From NCBI GenBank assembly GCA_009760855.2, contig WPIO01000156.1, positions 503,501 through 567,500 of the forward strand: a stretch of 64,000 bases of DNA, written 5' to 3'. Positions 23,701 to 36,100 of the stretch are shown in pieces. The translations under genes and the position numbers were made by a program. The stretch comes from Cristatella mucedo. Lineage: Eukaryota > Bryozoa > Phylactolaemata > Cristatellidae. Within the stretch, counting starts at the first letter, position 1; each line of letters opens with the position of its first letter. Below the pieces are notes generated by a model, which had not been told where the DNA came from, searched no databases, and worked only from the letters and a program-made list of their open reading frames with translations.

Positions 23701-26700
23701 TTATTTTGCTTAAAACTTGGGCTGGTTAGGGAAAGGAATGAAACATCTAAATTCGTCCTTGCATTTGTGACATCCCGCCTCGACATCTGCAGCTCCCTGC
23801 TTGCTAGTCAATGGGGCTGTTCAATCAGAAGATTACAGCTAGTACCAAACTCTGCAGCAATATGTATGAACTGCTCCTTATATGCATCTATATTTATTTT
23901 TGTTCCATGGAATGAGAGAAAGCAGAGGGATTAAGAGGAATTGGGTTTTACATTAGTCTGTCACAGAATACATCTGTCTCTAAGCTAAGCACAAAGTGCT
24001 TGCACACCTCACAAGTCAAGATAAAGTATTTTATTGTTCGAATGTTCGTCTCTGAAGCCCGGGCAGGAAATGCAAGGGTTGCCTGAGAACAGGCTTCTGC
24101 TGCAGCCGAGATGGAGAGCTGCTAGGAACCCGCAGTCTGGTTTACAAAAAAGCGTGGGAAATCAGCTAAGCTAAACATTTCATTTTATCATACCGATGCC
24201 GAAAATACAGCAGGGAATACTGACTGCAGTAATTTATATCCATCTTTAGGATGGAAAAGGACTTCGTTGCAGGCTTAACTTGATTCGTAATATTCATCTA
24301 AATGTCCATGAAAAGTAACTGCATATCTGGCTTACGTTTGGTTGTATCAAGCTTTTTTGTAAGCCCATCAAAAAATGCTATTTACCATGGAAGATTTTTA
24401 AGAAGCCTGAATCAGCTCAACATCCATGCAGTCGTAAATCATTGCTGTTAATGTAATATAATTTACTGTAATGCAATTCCGTCTGTGACTCCACAAAGTC
24501 ACACAGACTATGTGGGTAATACTCAGGAGAGTTAAGCATATTGAACTGACAGCCTAAGCGGCTTTCGGTACGCATTGGGTAGCCAACAGACGTCTTTTCA
24601 CACAATAAAGAGTAAGTGGGAAGTATAGCAGAGTCAGGAGACTAGTTGAGGTCGTGAATGGCATGGAAGTAGCATCTCAGGGCCTCTGAAAAGGATTAGC
24701 CATAGTCGGCAGCAGGAGAGTAGTTGTCGTTGCGTAAGAATTGTGGAAGCGAGTTCTACAGTCTAGGAGTTGCAGAGCTATTGCTTCTATCGCCAACGGT
24801 CTGTAAGTTGAGGAATAGAACAGCTAATTTACTGTCCCTACAAGACCTGGGGGCACGGACAGGCTGAAACTGGTGCAGCCGTTTAGCTGGGTACGGACGA
24901 GCCGAGTCGTCCCATGCCTTGCGGGTCAGCATGACTTTGCTCTGTATTGTTGATCAACTGGCAGTAATCCTAGCTCTTATAGCAAAGGAAGCACGTGGTT
25001 AAACCTCTGGGACTTGTAAACTAGTCTTGCAGCCTAATTATAGCCAGATGAGTCTCCTAGTTACTTTCTTCGGTAGGCCAGCTAAAAAGGAATTACAATA
25101 GTCAAGCCGAGGTAGAACTAAGGATCTAGTTCAATGTTTTGCAAGCCACTGTGAAGGACAGTTCAAAACCTTAGATATGGATTGAACCTACTGGCAAGTT
25201 GTAGAAAAAATATTAAGAATGAAGCTTTTAAAATTTATGCAGCTGTCAAAACTAAACCTGAATTTGGAGCAGTTGGTGATCGTTACACGACAGTACTACC
25301 CATTAGAAGAGGAAAGCCAAATGACCCAGCCATATGCTTAGGGTTTGCTATGAGCAGCAGTTTGATTGTATTGTCATTTAGTTTCAAGAGGTTTTCGGAT
25401 ATCCAGGATTGAATGTCTTCAAGGGAAGCATTGAGTTTGCCAATTTCTGCAGCAGCTGACAACGGTTTGAATGACAAATACAGCTGAGTATCGTCAGCAT
25501 AAAAGTGATATCATATTCCATGGGCCCGAATCACTTTACCCAGAGGGAGTATCAATGAAGAACAGCAGGGGACCGAGGGCGAACCATTGAGGGACTCCTT
25601 AGGTGACCAGTTTCGTGTGTGAGACCTGACCCCCACACAACAAGAATTGAGCTCGATCAGACAAATGCGATTTGAACCGAGCCAGTGCCTCGTCTGTCAG
25701 ACCTATCGTTGTTCTCAATAATTCAAGTACTACATTGTGGTCAATAGTGTCAAAGGCAACTAGTAGATCTAGCAGAGCTAGGGCAGTGACATTCCCGTCA
25801 TCTTCGCCACGTAGAATGCTATTATTAAATAAATAAATAAAATAAATACTAGCTGATTTAAAAGCCTCTTTTTGTATAGCGACAGAAGAGCCTTTACGGC
25901 TATCACTACCGCTTGTAGTGGCGACAAAGGATCGCCCTCCCCAGGATTTGAACCCGACCTCGATGCGGAGGTCGTGAAAAGCAACCGCCTTACCTATTTT
26001 TAAAGTGAAGGAGAGCAGTTTCAGTGAAGTGCTTCCTCTTGAACCATGAAACAATGCTTCTGACATTTCTTTCTTTTCAATACCCGCAATGAGCTGCATA
26101 GCGCCAACTTGTTCAAGAATCTTTGACAAGAAAGGAAGAAGGGAAACTAAGCAGTCGTGTGCAAGGACTTCTGTATCTAAGCGAGAATTTGAAGTATGTT
26201 TCATGCTGTTGCCAATTTGAAGGACTTGGGTACAACCACTTTTACCAAAAAAGCATTAAAAATCTTGGTTATGGCAAAACTTAGCTGGTCTACCAGTGAA
26301 GACCACAGAGATGTTGGTATAGGGTTTTCAGGAGATGAGCTCTTTTCACTAGAACTTATTAAGGTAGACACATCGCATTCAGAAACCTCGTAAAACTTTC
26401 TAAGAACGGTCGCACGTTGCTATACAGCAATTGCTTTAGTCGGAGGGGGCTTTGCGGAGGCATGACTGTGCCCAATTGTTTCAGTAAAGAAGGCTGAAAA
26501 CGTTTTGGCTGAGCAGTTAATATCTGTGGATTCAAACCTCTCAGTATTGGTCGGTAAACGGTTTACTGTCTTGTAAATCTGTCCTGGGTCCGACTTGCAG
26601 GAATGCAGTTTTTATATAAAAAAATAAGCCCTGGTTTTTTACGTTTCCGGGCGTAAATCGAAGGAAGTCTTTGAAATTTACTAGATCTGCATCAGGCTCA

Positions 26701-29700
26701 AATTTATTTAAACGATGAACAAACCTGTGCTCAACACGGCCTAACTTTTAAAGTTTTTAAATTGAAAGGAATCTCTATGACTCTTTACACGGATAGAATG
26801 ATTGGAAGCATGGTTGTCAGGAGCACTCCCGAGTTTTATGATCATTTCAAGAGTTATGGTATCGAGTTCTTCAGTCGAGCCTGGGTGCAGATCAAGAAGA
26901 TCTGAATCGCAAACCGATTTAAAAAATCTGTCTATAATAAAGCTTGTCAAGGTACGTCGCTTGAAAAGTTCGACATTACCCTGTATGCAAAAGGGAGCAG
27001 GAACACTAAGCGAGACCGAATAAGGATCCGAGCGGGTCAGTGAGCACACCACAATATCAGTGGGGAATACATCTTTAGTAATCACGAGATTCAAAATATG
27101 GTCACAGACGTGGCTGATATTATTAACGTGTGGGATCAAACAAAAATTCTACAGACTGTCGAGAAATGAACGGATCTGGCCATTAATAGGGCTATTAACG
27201 AGAATATTAAAGTCTCCAGCAATCAGTAGCGGCAGCAAAAATGAGGTTGGTAAAACACAACGGCAAGAGACATTTTCTTTTATGAGGACCTGATTGCAAC
27301 TGATTCTAAGGATGTCCCATGCAAAAAACTGCACATCTTATAGCCAAACGATTCGCGAACAACAATTGCAACCCGCCAACATCCTTGTCAGAAGGCATGG
27401 ACGGATCGAATGAGAACCCGGGTGGGGTGGTCTCAAATGTACAGGTACTGGAACAAGGCGTCATCTTTAAGTTAATGTGAGCGTAAATGCATCTAGGTTC
27501 ACCTGGATCATCTGATCGCGGATAAGTAACCATTGATTTAGAGAGTGGACATTTAGTAGGAGGAATTTAAGAGGCTTTCCAACAATTAGGCGACCCGATG
27601 AAGTGGCTTGCCCTGCAGCAGGTGTGTAGCCGGTCCGGCAGACGAGGGTTCTTTGAACTTTTGAAATATAGTAACAGCCACATGCTTACGTTTCACAACA
27701 TGCCGAGAGAGGCCGTTGAGATACTACAGCAACGAGTAATATTCAGTGCTTTCAACTTACGGGTCGTTGGTTTGATAGCCGAGCTGTTGATTGGGCGAAC
27801 ACAGGATCCAGGAAGTTTCTCACTGACCTTCCGAAGAAAGTAGCAGGTAGGTAACGACTAATGGTGACATATCACCTTATGCCAAGCAGGTCCGGTTTTG
27901 CGTAGCATATTCAAGGACGGCTAAAAAATAATCACAGAAGATCGTAGCGAAATACCTAAAGGTATCATGGGGAAATCGGGTGAAGGTTCACACCATGCTA
28001 GGGGTCACCAGGACAGGCTGCTGTCTAGCCCGGGGAGGAATATGAACCTATTGTTCTTGCTCTTCGCGAGGTCGTTGATTGACCTTCGACAATGGGCGAT
28101 CCATTATTGCGAGCAGCAAGTGGTGGCATTGGTGAATGTCATGGCTATCCTATCGCCGCGCAAATCATGCTGTTAAGTCAGCTAATACCTTATTTTTCCC
28201 CTTAGACGTTCACCAATAGTAGAGACAATATTACATGTTGGTCGGACTGAATTTGAACTTATCATTCGATTATCTCAATCCTTTCATCTACGATGCATCA
28301 CAATGTTGAGGTGCCTGCTTCACTCTGAATTAGTCTGATATAAACCAGAAAGTGATGGAGTTTTGAAATCGACTATCTCTTGAATGCTGATCACGTGCAT
28401 GTCACCCTTATTTTTTGTTGTTTATTGAGCATGCTACCACTAACCATTCGATCGTGCTTCCTTTGCAGCAGATTTAATGTGGCTAGAAATAGCTTGAGTT
28501 CTCTGAGCGTGCAATATTTCATGTTTTATTGTTACTATTTTTTTAATTCTTGGTGTAACTCTAAAATGGTATAAGAACTAAAATGCATTACAGTGGAGGT
28601 TTTACATGAGCCCACTCAAAACCTAAGCGACATCATGTGAGCGAGCGTGCGGTAGCCAAGACTTCACGATATTTTACTAAGAAACTATTAGATGCATAGA
28701 TGCGATGTGTCAGGAGGGAGAGTGAGTAGGCTAAATAAGAAGCTGTGGGAGGCTGAAATAGACGCCGCACAGTCGGCATCAGCAGGTTAAATTGTGTTAA
28801 ATAGGAATCGTGGATGGAATTATTGAGTTCTAGTACCTGCAGGGCAACAGCTTCTGTATTCAATTGCTTTAAAGTACATACATGAAGCAGAATCGTGCAT
28901 TGACGACCTAAGGACGTGATGCAGCCATATCTCTTTGGTGGAGCTGCTAGGTGCTAAGGGGCCGAGCCTGTTCATTAACGAATTCAAATGTTAAATAACA
29001 AAATTAAAAGCCTTTCCTTCCATAGGTCAACACTAAAGTGGAGGTACTATATGTAAGTTTTTTTTAAATAAGTTTATTAAGGGATACTTTTTGAGATCAA
29101 TGGAAATGCCATCAATAATCAATCTACATTTAATCAATATTATGTAGCCAGCCACCCTTAAACAGATAAGTAAAACATCTAATATCTTGCCCAAAGAGGA
29201 CGTGAGGAGGCTGAACTCATTGCCATATTTATGTAAGGTATGGAGGAATCAAGTTTCGGCGGGTCTTGTGTATCGGCCTAGGAAATATGCTCTGTATTCA
29301 TTGATGCACCGGCAACGAAGCAAAGGCATTTAGGCTTATAATATAAATAGTTAGACCGTTGAGATTTTTAAACTAGACTTGCAGCCGTATTCTTAACCAG
29401 TTTCAAATTCCTAGTATTTTTTGGTGGTCCAGCTAAAAATTAACTTAAATAATAGTCACATTAATAATCTGCTTATGCGTGCAGACACCACGCATGCTGC
29501 CATGCAAACAATTGCACGCTGACCCTGTGCATGCTAGCGTATAACCATGTTAGTAATATTATTTATTGAGCATGCTACCACTAACTGTTATATTGTGTTT
29601 CCTTTGCAGTTAATACATAGCACGTAGAGAGGAATTGAGTTCTCTTAGAGCAATATATCAATAGTTGTATCATTATTGTTGGTAATAACATTAAACTAGC

Positions 29701-32700
29701 TGATGAAAAGTCCGTTACCTACCTACATTATTGGCGTACTGTCAAAAGACAGTTCAGAATCTTCGTACTAGGTATCGGATGCGACGACTAGCCGTGTAGG
29801 CAGTTGTGTCGAATCTTTTAAAATTTAGGGAGTGTTTGAAGGTGCCGGCTAAATTGTAAGCACAATTTAATTGTCGAATAACAGCATCATATATTAAAAA
29901 AATAATACAGTTTTATAGCCCAGTCACTCGTTTGAAGTGTCCTACGATTAACAGTTCCGTTTTATTGCTGCTAATTTGCAGGACATGTGTCGACATCCGT
30001 GATCAAATGCATGCATCGAAAGCATTAAATTGGTTGCTGCATAAAATGCCGACAGTTCAAAAGAAAGAAGCAGCTGAACGCCGTCAGCTTAAAAAGCATT
30101 TGTGTGGAGTTGACAGTTACTTATCCTGAGTCTGCCTAATTATCTTTCAATCGACATCCCTAAAAGAGCTGACTGCAAGTAATTGTTAAGCAAAAGTGCC
30201 CAATTATTTTCATTACGCAATCAAATGTCAGGGCATTCTTGAAACGTTATCATAACACTCTTACCTTTTAACCGGTAAAATGTTTAGCGATGGTGTTGTA
30301 TTGCATGCTCAGTTAGTTTATGAGCTTGCATGATTGAGATAGCCCACATAAAAGGCAGATGAAAACATTCGTAAATTTTCTTCAAAAAATATTGCTTTAA
30401 TGTCGCTTAGAATTTTTGATGACTCTTGATTAATTTTTCCTGATAGCACCATACTCCAAGACTGAAAGTCTAGTGGGCTCTGGCGTCATCACTACTCTGC
30501 ACTACCCAGAATATTACCCAAAATACGTCATTTGTTATTGGAATCTGATACCAAAGACATTCGGAGGCATTGTGAGGATAACCTTTGAAGTTTGCGAAAT
30601 TGGCGAGCAGAGCTTAATATATATAAATGACAATGCTGGAAGACATTTCAATTGGTAATTGATATTTCCACTATTTAAATTTAGTCTAAAATGATATCTC
30701 TCATGGCCATTAAGTGCAAATTGACTTCTTGCAGGTACTGTGACACAGGGCAGCCAGCATTCATTGATCTCAGTGGTGGAGGAAAGTTATCCTTCTATCC
30801 AAGTGGACAGACAGGTCATACAGGAATCCGTGCACATTTTAATTCTTTAGGCAAGTTTATTTTATAGATTGGTATTTGCATGAAGAGAGGTGGCGTTCTT
30901 TATTTAATCCTCTATCTTTATATTCATGAATTTCTTTAAGCAGAATCTTAATTTACTTTATCCCGTTAATTAGTCAACAGAGTGAGAAGCCAATGTTTCC
31001 AAAGTATCGCATAAACATACTCAACTAGTGGCTAGCACAGAAGACAGTCTGGTCTCTGATGCTAACAAGTTTAAATCATTCAGAAGTGTGTCATTGTTTA
31101 CATCCAAGTGTACTCTCGATGAAAGTACGATCTATATTACTTAATATATTTTATTTATTAATAAAAAAGCGTTTCATTTAGATAAAATTTAAGAGGTTAG
31201 TAAATCTAATGCTGCTTAAATAATTATGATTTAAAACGTAAGTCACTATAAAACAATGCATTAAAAAGTAACTAATCTTTTTCTTTACTTTTTTCAGGTG
31301 TAGTAATAATTGATATAGGATATTTTCTCAAGGGCAATAAAATCACGTGTGGGCTTAAGGTAGTTTTCTTGTGACTTTGGAAATTTAGAGCTAGTTAAGA
31401 CGGCACGGTGTATTAACATAGAACAGTTTTTGAAAATCGTACCGTTTAAGAATTACCAGCAGCATGAACCCTGCTGGTCAAGTAAGCCCAGTGGTTAATG
31501 TGCTCGCCTAGTGCCAAGATCAAAGATAAATATACCTGTATACCAAGGCTGTGGGGTCGATGCCCCTGGCATACGAGAAGCATCTAAATAGAGATTCTGT
31601 TCACTTCGGATGTTAGATAAAAAAATATATTACAAATGAATTATAAAAACTGCATGAGATGTCGTCCGGTTCTATAAAACATTTGTACATGCTCTTACTG
31701 AAAAACCGCCATCGAAACAACACTGCACCGTAAGTCACGGACAAAAAACTGGGCTTGATTAGCAGCCAATTTCTCCTTCTATATCTTAAAGTACTCATAT
31801 TTGCGGAAATACGATTTGAGAAGTTCTAGATGGTACGTGGCTCAGAATTGGGTAAAACCGAATGTACTGCATCTATACCCTAGAAATACGCCAAGTAGCA
31901 GCGGCCTGTATTTATAGTGTTAGACTTACCTAAATAAATATAATGTCATACCATTAAAATTTAAATGTAATCTTATTCAAGAATATCATTTGAATGTAGT
32001 GGCTTTCAGCTAGCTTAATGTACAGCATTCCAGAAACGTGTTCTGGAACAGAGAACAATCTCTTAAGTTTTTTGATTATTTCTTACGTTTCTTGGACTAC
32101 TTTTTCAGGAGCTCTAGCTGTGTAAAATGTGGTCGTTGACATACTCTATGTGGTTATCGAATTATGATGGATGCATGTCAAAATTTTATTTGCAAATAGT
32201 TAATTAAATAAACTCACGCAAATCTCGATTCCAACTTTCATGATACGAGTGAAACAAACTTAAAAGCAGTTTTTGCCGAGGAAAATGCGATTTAAAGTAA
32301 GCCCTATTATCGGGCAAAGCAATCTAGTCATGCACTGCTATGAAATGCTTTTCTAGTAATTTGTGACCATTTTACAGCAGTAGTAGTAGGAACTCACCTT
32401 TTATTGTCATCACAATCGGCTGCCAATGCCAAGGTTTAGGCGTTAATTTATCAAATAAATATTCAGCATCTGTCCAGTGCAGTTTGTCAGCTTTTCCGAA
32501 CTGGAAGCAGGTGAAATAGAGCGTAAGTCCAATTTGGTTCAGCGTTCACACAAAGACAGAGTACTAAAATGCTACACAGTATGGAAAGCCTGAAGCTGCT
32601 GCTTACAGCTCAACTCTGATGGGCCCAATACTAGCAACATACAAACTAGAAATATAATTGAACTCAAATTTATTTTTGTTGGTAAATTATTGTACTCATC

Positions 32701-33115
32701 CTTGTTCTGTTCTCATAAATCGTCTTGTCTGTCATAAATGTATACGTATAATCTCTTGTCGTGAGCTATCCGAGGCCTTGACACGTGTTTAGCTCAGACG
32801 TCCCCAACTGCCAGGCTAGGAGCCATAAGGGTGATGCAAATATTTTTATGATGTCAAACGCTTGCTAACGTGGTGCACTACGTCTTAAGCCATGGAATGG
32901 TCGCGAACATATGAACTTGATTGATTTGGTTAGAAAGAAAAATCGCTTCTAATAATTGCATGAGTTTAAATTGGGTTTAAAGAATGATAACTAAGTTGAA
33001 CAACTGCTATAGAGAACTTAATATTCTTCTCAAAGCTGTATTTATCCACTACATTTCTATCTCCACCTGTTAGTGTGCAGTCGATCCTGAGGACTAACAT
33101 GAGATGCACAATCAA

Positions 33116-33158
<43 letters not shown>

Positions 33159-36100
33159 AAGAGAGTTAGAGAGAGTTCTCTGGGTAAAGGAAAAGGTGAC
33201 CTTGCAGATGTGTCTTCGTTGTGACATAATAAAAGAAAAGTCTGTATTGAACGGAAACCGGAGCACGAATTTCAGTGCATAGAACCTGGAGGCTTGGCCA
33301 CTAAATTGGTTCAACTTGCTTTTGAGAATTGAAAAAGCCTTCACGTTAGGATCGGAGAGCACAAATATTGCACAATGAGGCCACGTAGGTCACGTAGGTC
33401 GACTAGTTCAAGTGAGTAAAGCACCATGTATGCAAGACAGCTGATCAGTCGGAGCCAGAATAGTGAGCTGTTAATTTTTTCATCGGCAGAAAGCGATTGA
33501 CGGCAAAGGCGTGTGTCAAATGATAATGAATTTACCGTTTTAAAGTTTAAAATTACTGCCACAAACTCGGTAATCACTGTTTGTGTTTTATTCCTGAATA
33601 AGCACGATTTTATTTTGCTATGCTTATTAGCTTAAGGTAGGCCCAGTAGGCAGTGGACGAGATTTGACACGATTCGACGTATTGAATCTGCTGAAAGATT
33701 TCTCAGATTGGGAAAGATTAGGCAGTGCTCGTGCTAGAAGATCATCATTTTATGAAATAATACCGTGTCAAAATTAGAAAAAATTATAGCAGTATCAGAA
33801 AATCTACAGTAAACATCCAAGGAGGAAGAGTAGTAATATCGTTAGCATTCTGTCAGTCCAAGCTACATCATCAAGCATTTAAAATTAATTTCAGGAATTA
33901 AATTTCCCTAGAGATAAATCCCAGCTTTTAGTTTCCAAATTGAAATGTTTTCAGGGTAAAAACCATGATTAACTAATCAATGTTTGCACATCAATTATAT
34001 AGGTCAATTCCAGCTCAATATGAAGACCTAAATATTATCTACAGCATGCTTTTTTCAGTCACTGAAATAAAATGTATTTGATTTTGGTGTCGTAGTGTTG
34101 TACTTCTCACTTGTCCGGTCAGAAAGCTACAACAGCATTTTATTTCAAAACACACTTTCCTAAATGCTTGATTTGGATGCCGCCTATGTCAATTAAAAGC
34201 AATTTTACTCTCAATTAATCTTGACCTTAACCCAGCTGCTATATATTAATACCTGTGTTTGTCTTGCTATACCCAGGGAATAGTTCAAGAGTTTATACAC
34301 ATGATCATTGTTCAATAACTCACTTAACGTTAAGTAGCACTGTATTGCTATTTGATTAGGTTCAGTTAGGCACTGGTATTTAGTTCCACGAACTGCGATA
34401 ACTACTGTTAGGAGGTCCAGCTGTTTGTAGAACCAGCAAAAAACCAATCCTCAGGATGGTATTACTGTATTTACTTTTTCTGGCAAGTTTTTTTAACTCT
34501 TGTTTATTGGTTCTGAAACTATTTTCAGTACTTCAATTAACTCTGTGGTCATAGGTAGTGGTCATCCTTAAAGTACTCCGATCTATAATCCTTGAGCTAC
34601 CCTACGGTAGACATAACTGATGCTTGACATGTGGACAGAAATTAACAGTCAAGTAGTTGTGGCAAGGTATCTTATTTAATATTACAGCTTGAGTATATCA
34701 CGTGATCCCACCAACTGATATGCAGTTGAACTGGCTAATCATTACTGAAGATGACTATTTCATGTCACTGTCGTTATCTGTGGATTATTAAGAAATTGTT
34801 TTTTCGCTCTAGGTATCTTTGCTAATTTTTAGCAAGAGTCATGAAATTGCTGATTTAATATGCAATATTTATGGCATGCGGTTTCTCCCGGTCTAACGTT
34901 TTTCCGGAGCTTATTTTTAAAAGAATAGATACCACCTTGTTTTATACCAACTTTGAAGCAGATACAGACCTTTAGGGGATTAGGAAGTTTAAATGTTTAG
35001 CACTTGGACGTAAACGCAGAGATAGAGCTCTTTGCATGCCAATAAATGTACCTTAAGCTGGCCTACTAAGGGATCTAGTAGTTGTGGTTTTAATGGCAAT
35101 TAATTTGCCAGCTGTGTTCGTAGCATTGCAATAAGGTGCTCCCACTTGATGACACAGGACGAGCAGAATGGACCCAGGAAATCCTTGTTTGTCACTGCAA
35201 GCGACAATTAAAGCCAACACTGATCTTCTGTCGGCGTAAAAGTGAAACTGTAGAATATTCTTGTTATTGATCGATCGCATTCAATTTCTCCGGCTGAAAT
35301 TGACCTTTTAAATTTCATAGTGCATTCATTTTATCTAAGATTTGAAGAATAACAAGCAAATTTGCAAACAGGGGCTGCTTCCCTGAATCTAAATTCCTAG
35401 GCTGAAGCATTTGTTTACATATAACATATATTTACTCTCTCCTTGAGTTCGTATCAAAGCTCTTATTTATTCTACTTTATGCAGGTATAGATTATCTTTG
35501 AACTTTATAAATGCTCAGTCAGACTTTTATTTTAGAAATACTGAAGTTTGGCAGAGCAAACAAATACTTAAGCCTTCAAATACTCGTGTCTTTTTTCTAT
35601 GATCCGCAATTATTCTTACCAAAATAAGAAGGTTCTGGTTCTATTTTTTAACTGGAGTCATAAGCAAGAAGAACTACTAAGAGTCATCACCCATTATCCA
35701 TCACATTTGAAACTAGACGTTGCAATTGGAAACAGAAACGTACACCTCCGAAGTTGGCTATCCTGCAAATACGGCAATCATAAACCCTAGTCCTCGCCAC
35801 TCGAAGCTCCGCGAATAAATAAATTAAATAAATAAATACATAAAAGCTGAATCCTGAACGTATTATTACGGAAAGTGAGATGTAAGAGTGAAGCAATACC
35901 TGTGCACATGTGTGCGCTTTTTTGTCAACAAGATAGACAAGCTCAGGGAGTCCATACATACGGTGAACGCCCCTGGAATCATGTCCGTGCATTCCATACA
36001 GCCTCTCATTTATGTATTGATAGAGGCCACTTGTGACCTTGTCGTGGAGTTCAAGTTTGAATCAAAAAAGAAAACTAGTCCTCTATACCCTACTAAAAGA

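Noticed and set aside
33057-33362. Minus-strand 101-codon frame with a Leu/Ser-rich repeat
   Set aside because: The repeat is the (GA)n tract at 33121-33175; no domain and no splice context.
35053-35280. Minus-strand frame with FHFYADRRSV, resembling an RT palm box
   Set aside because: Only about eight residues match, and the expected neighbouring RT blocks are absent, so I left it as unassigned.
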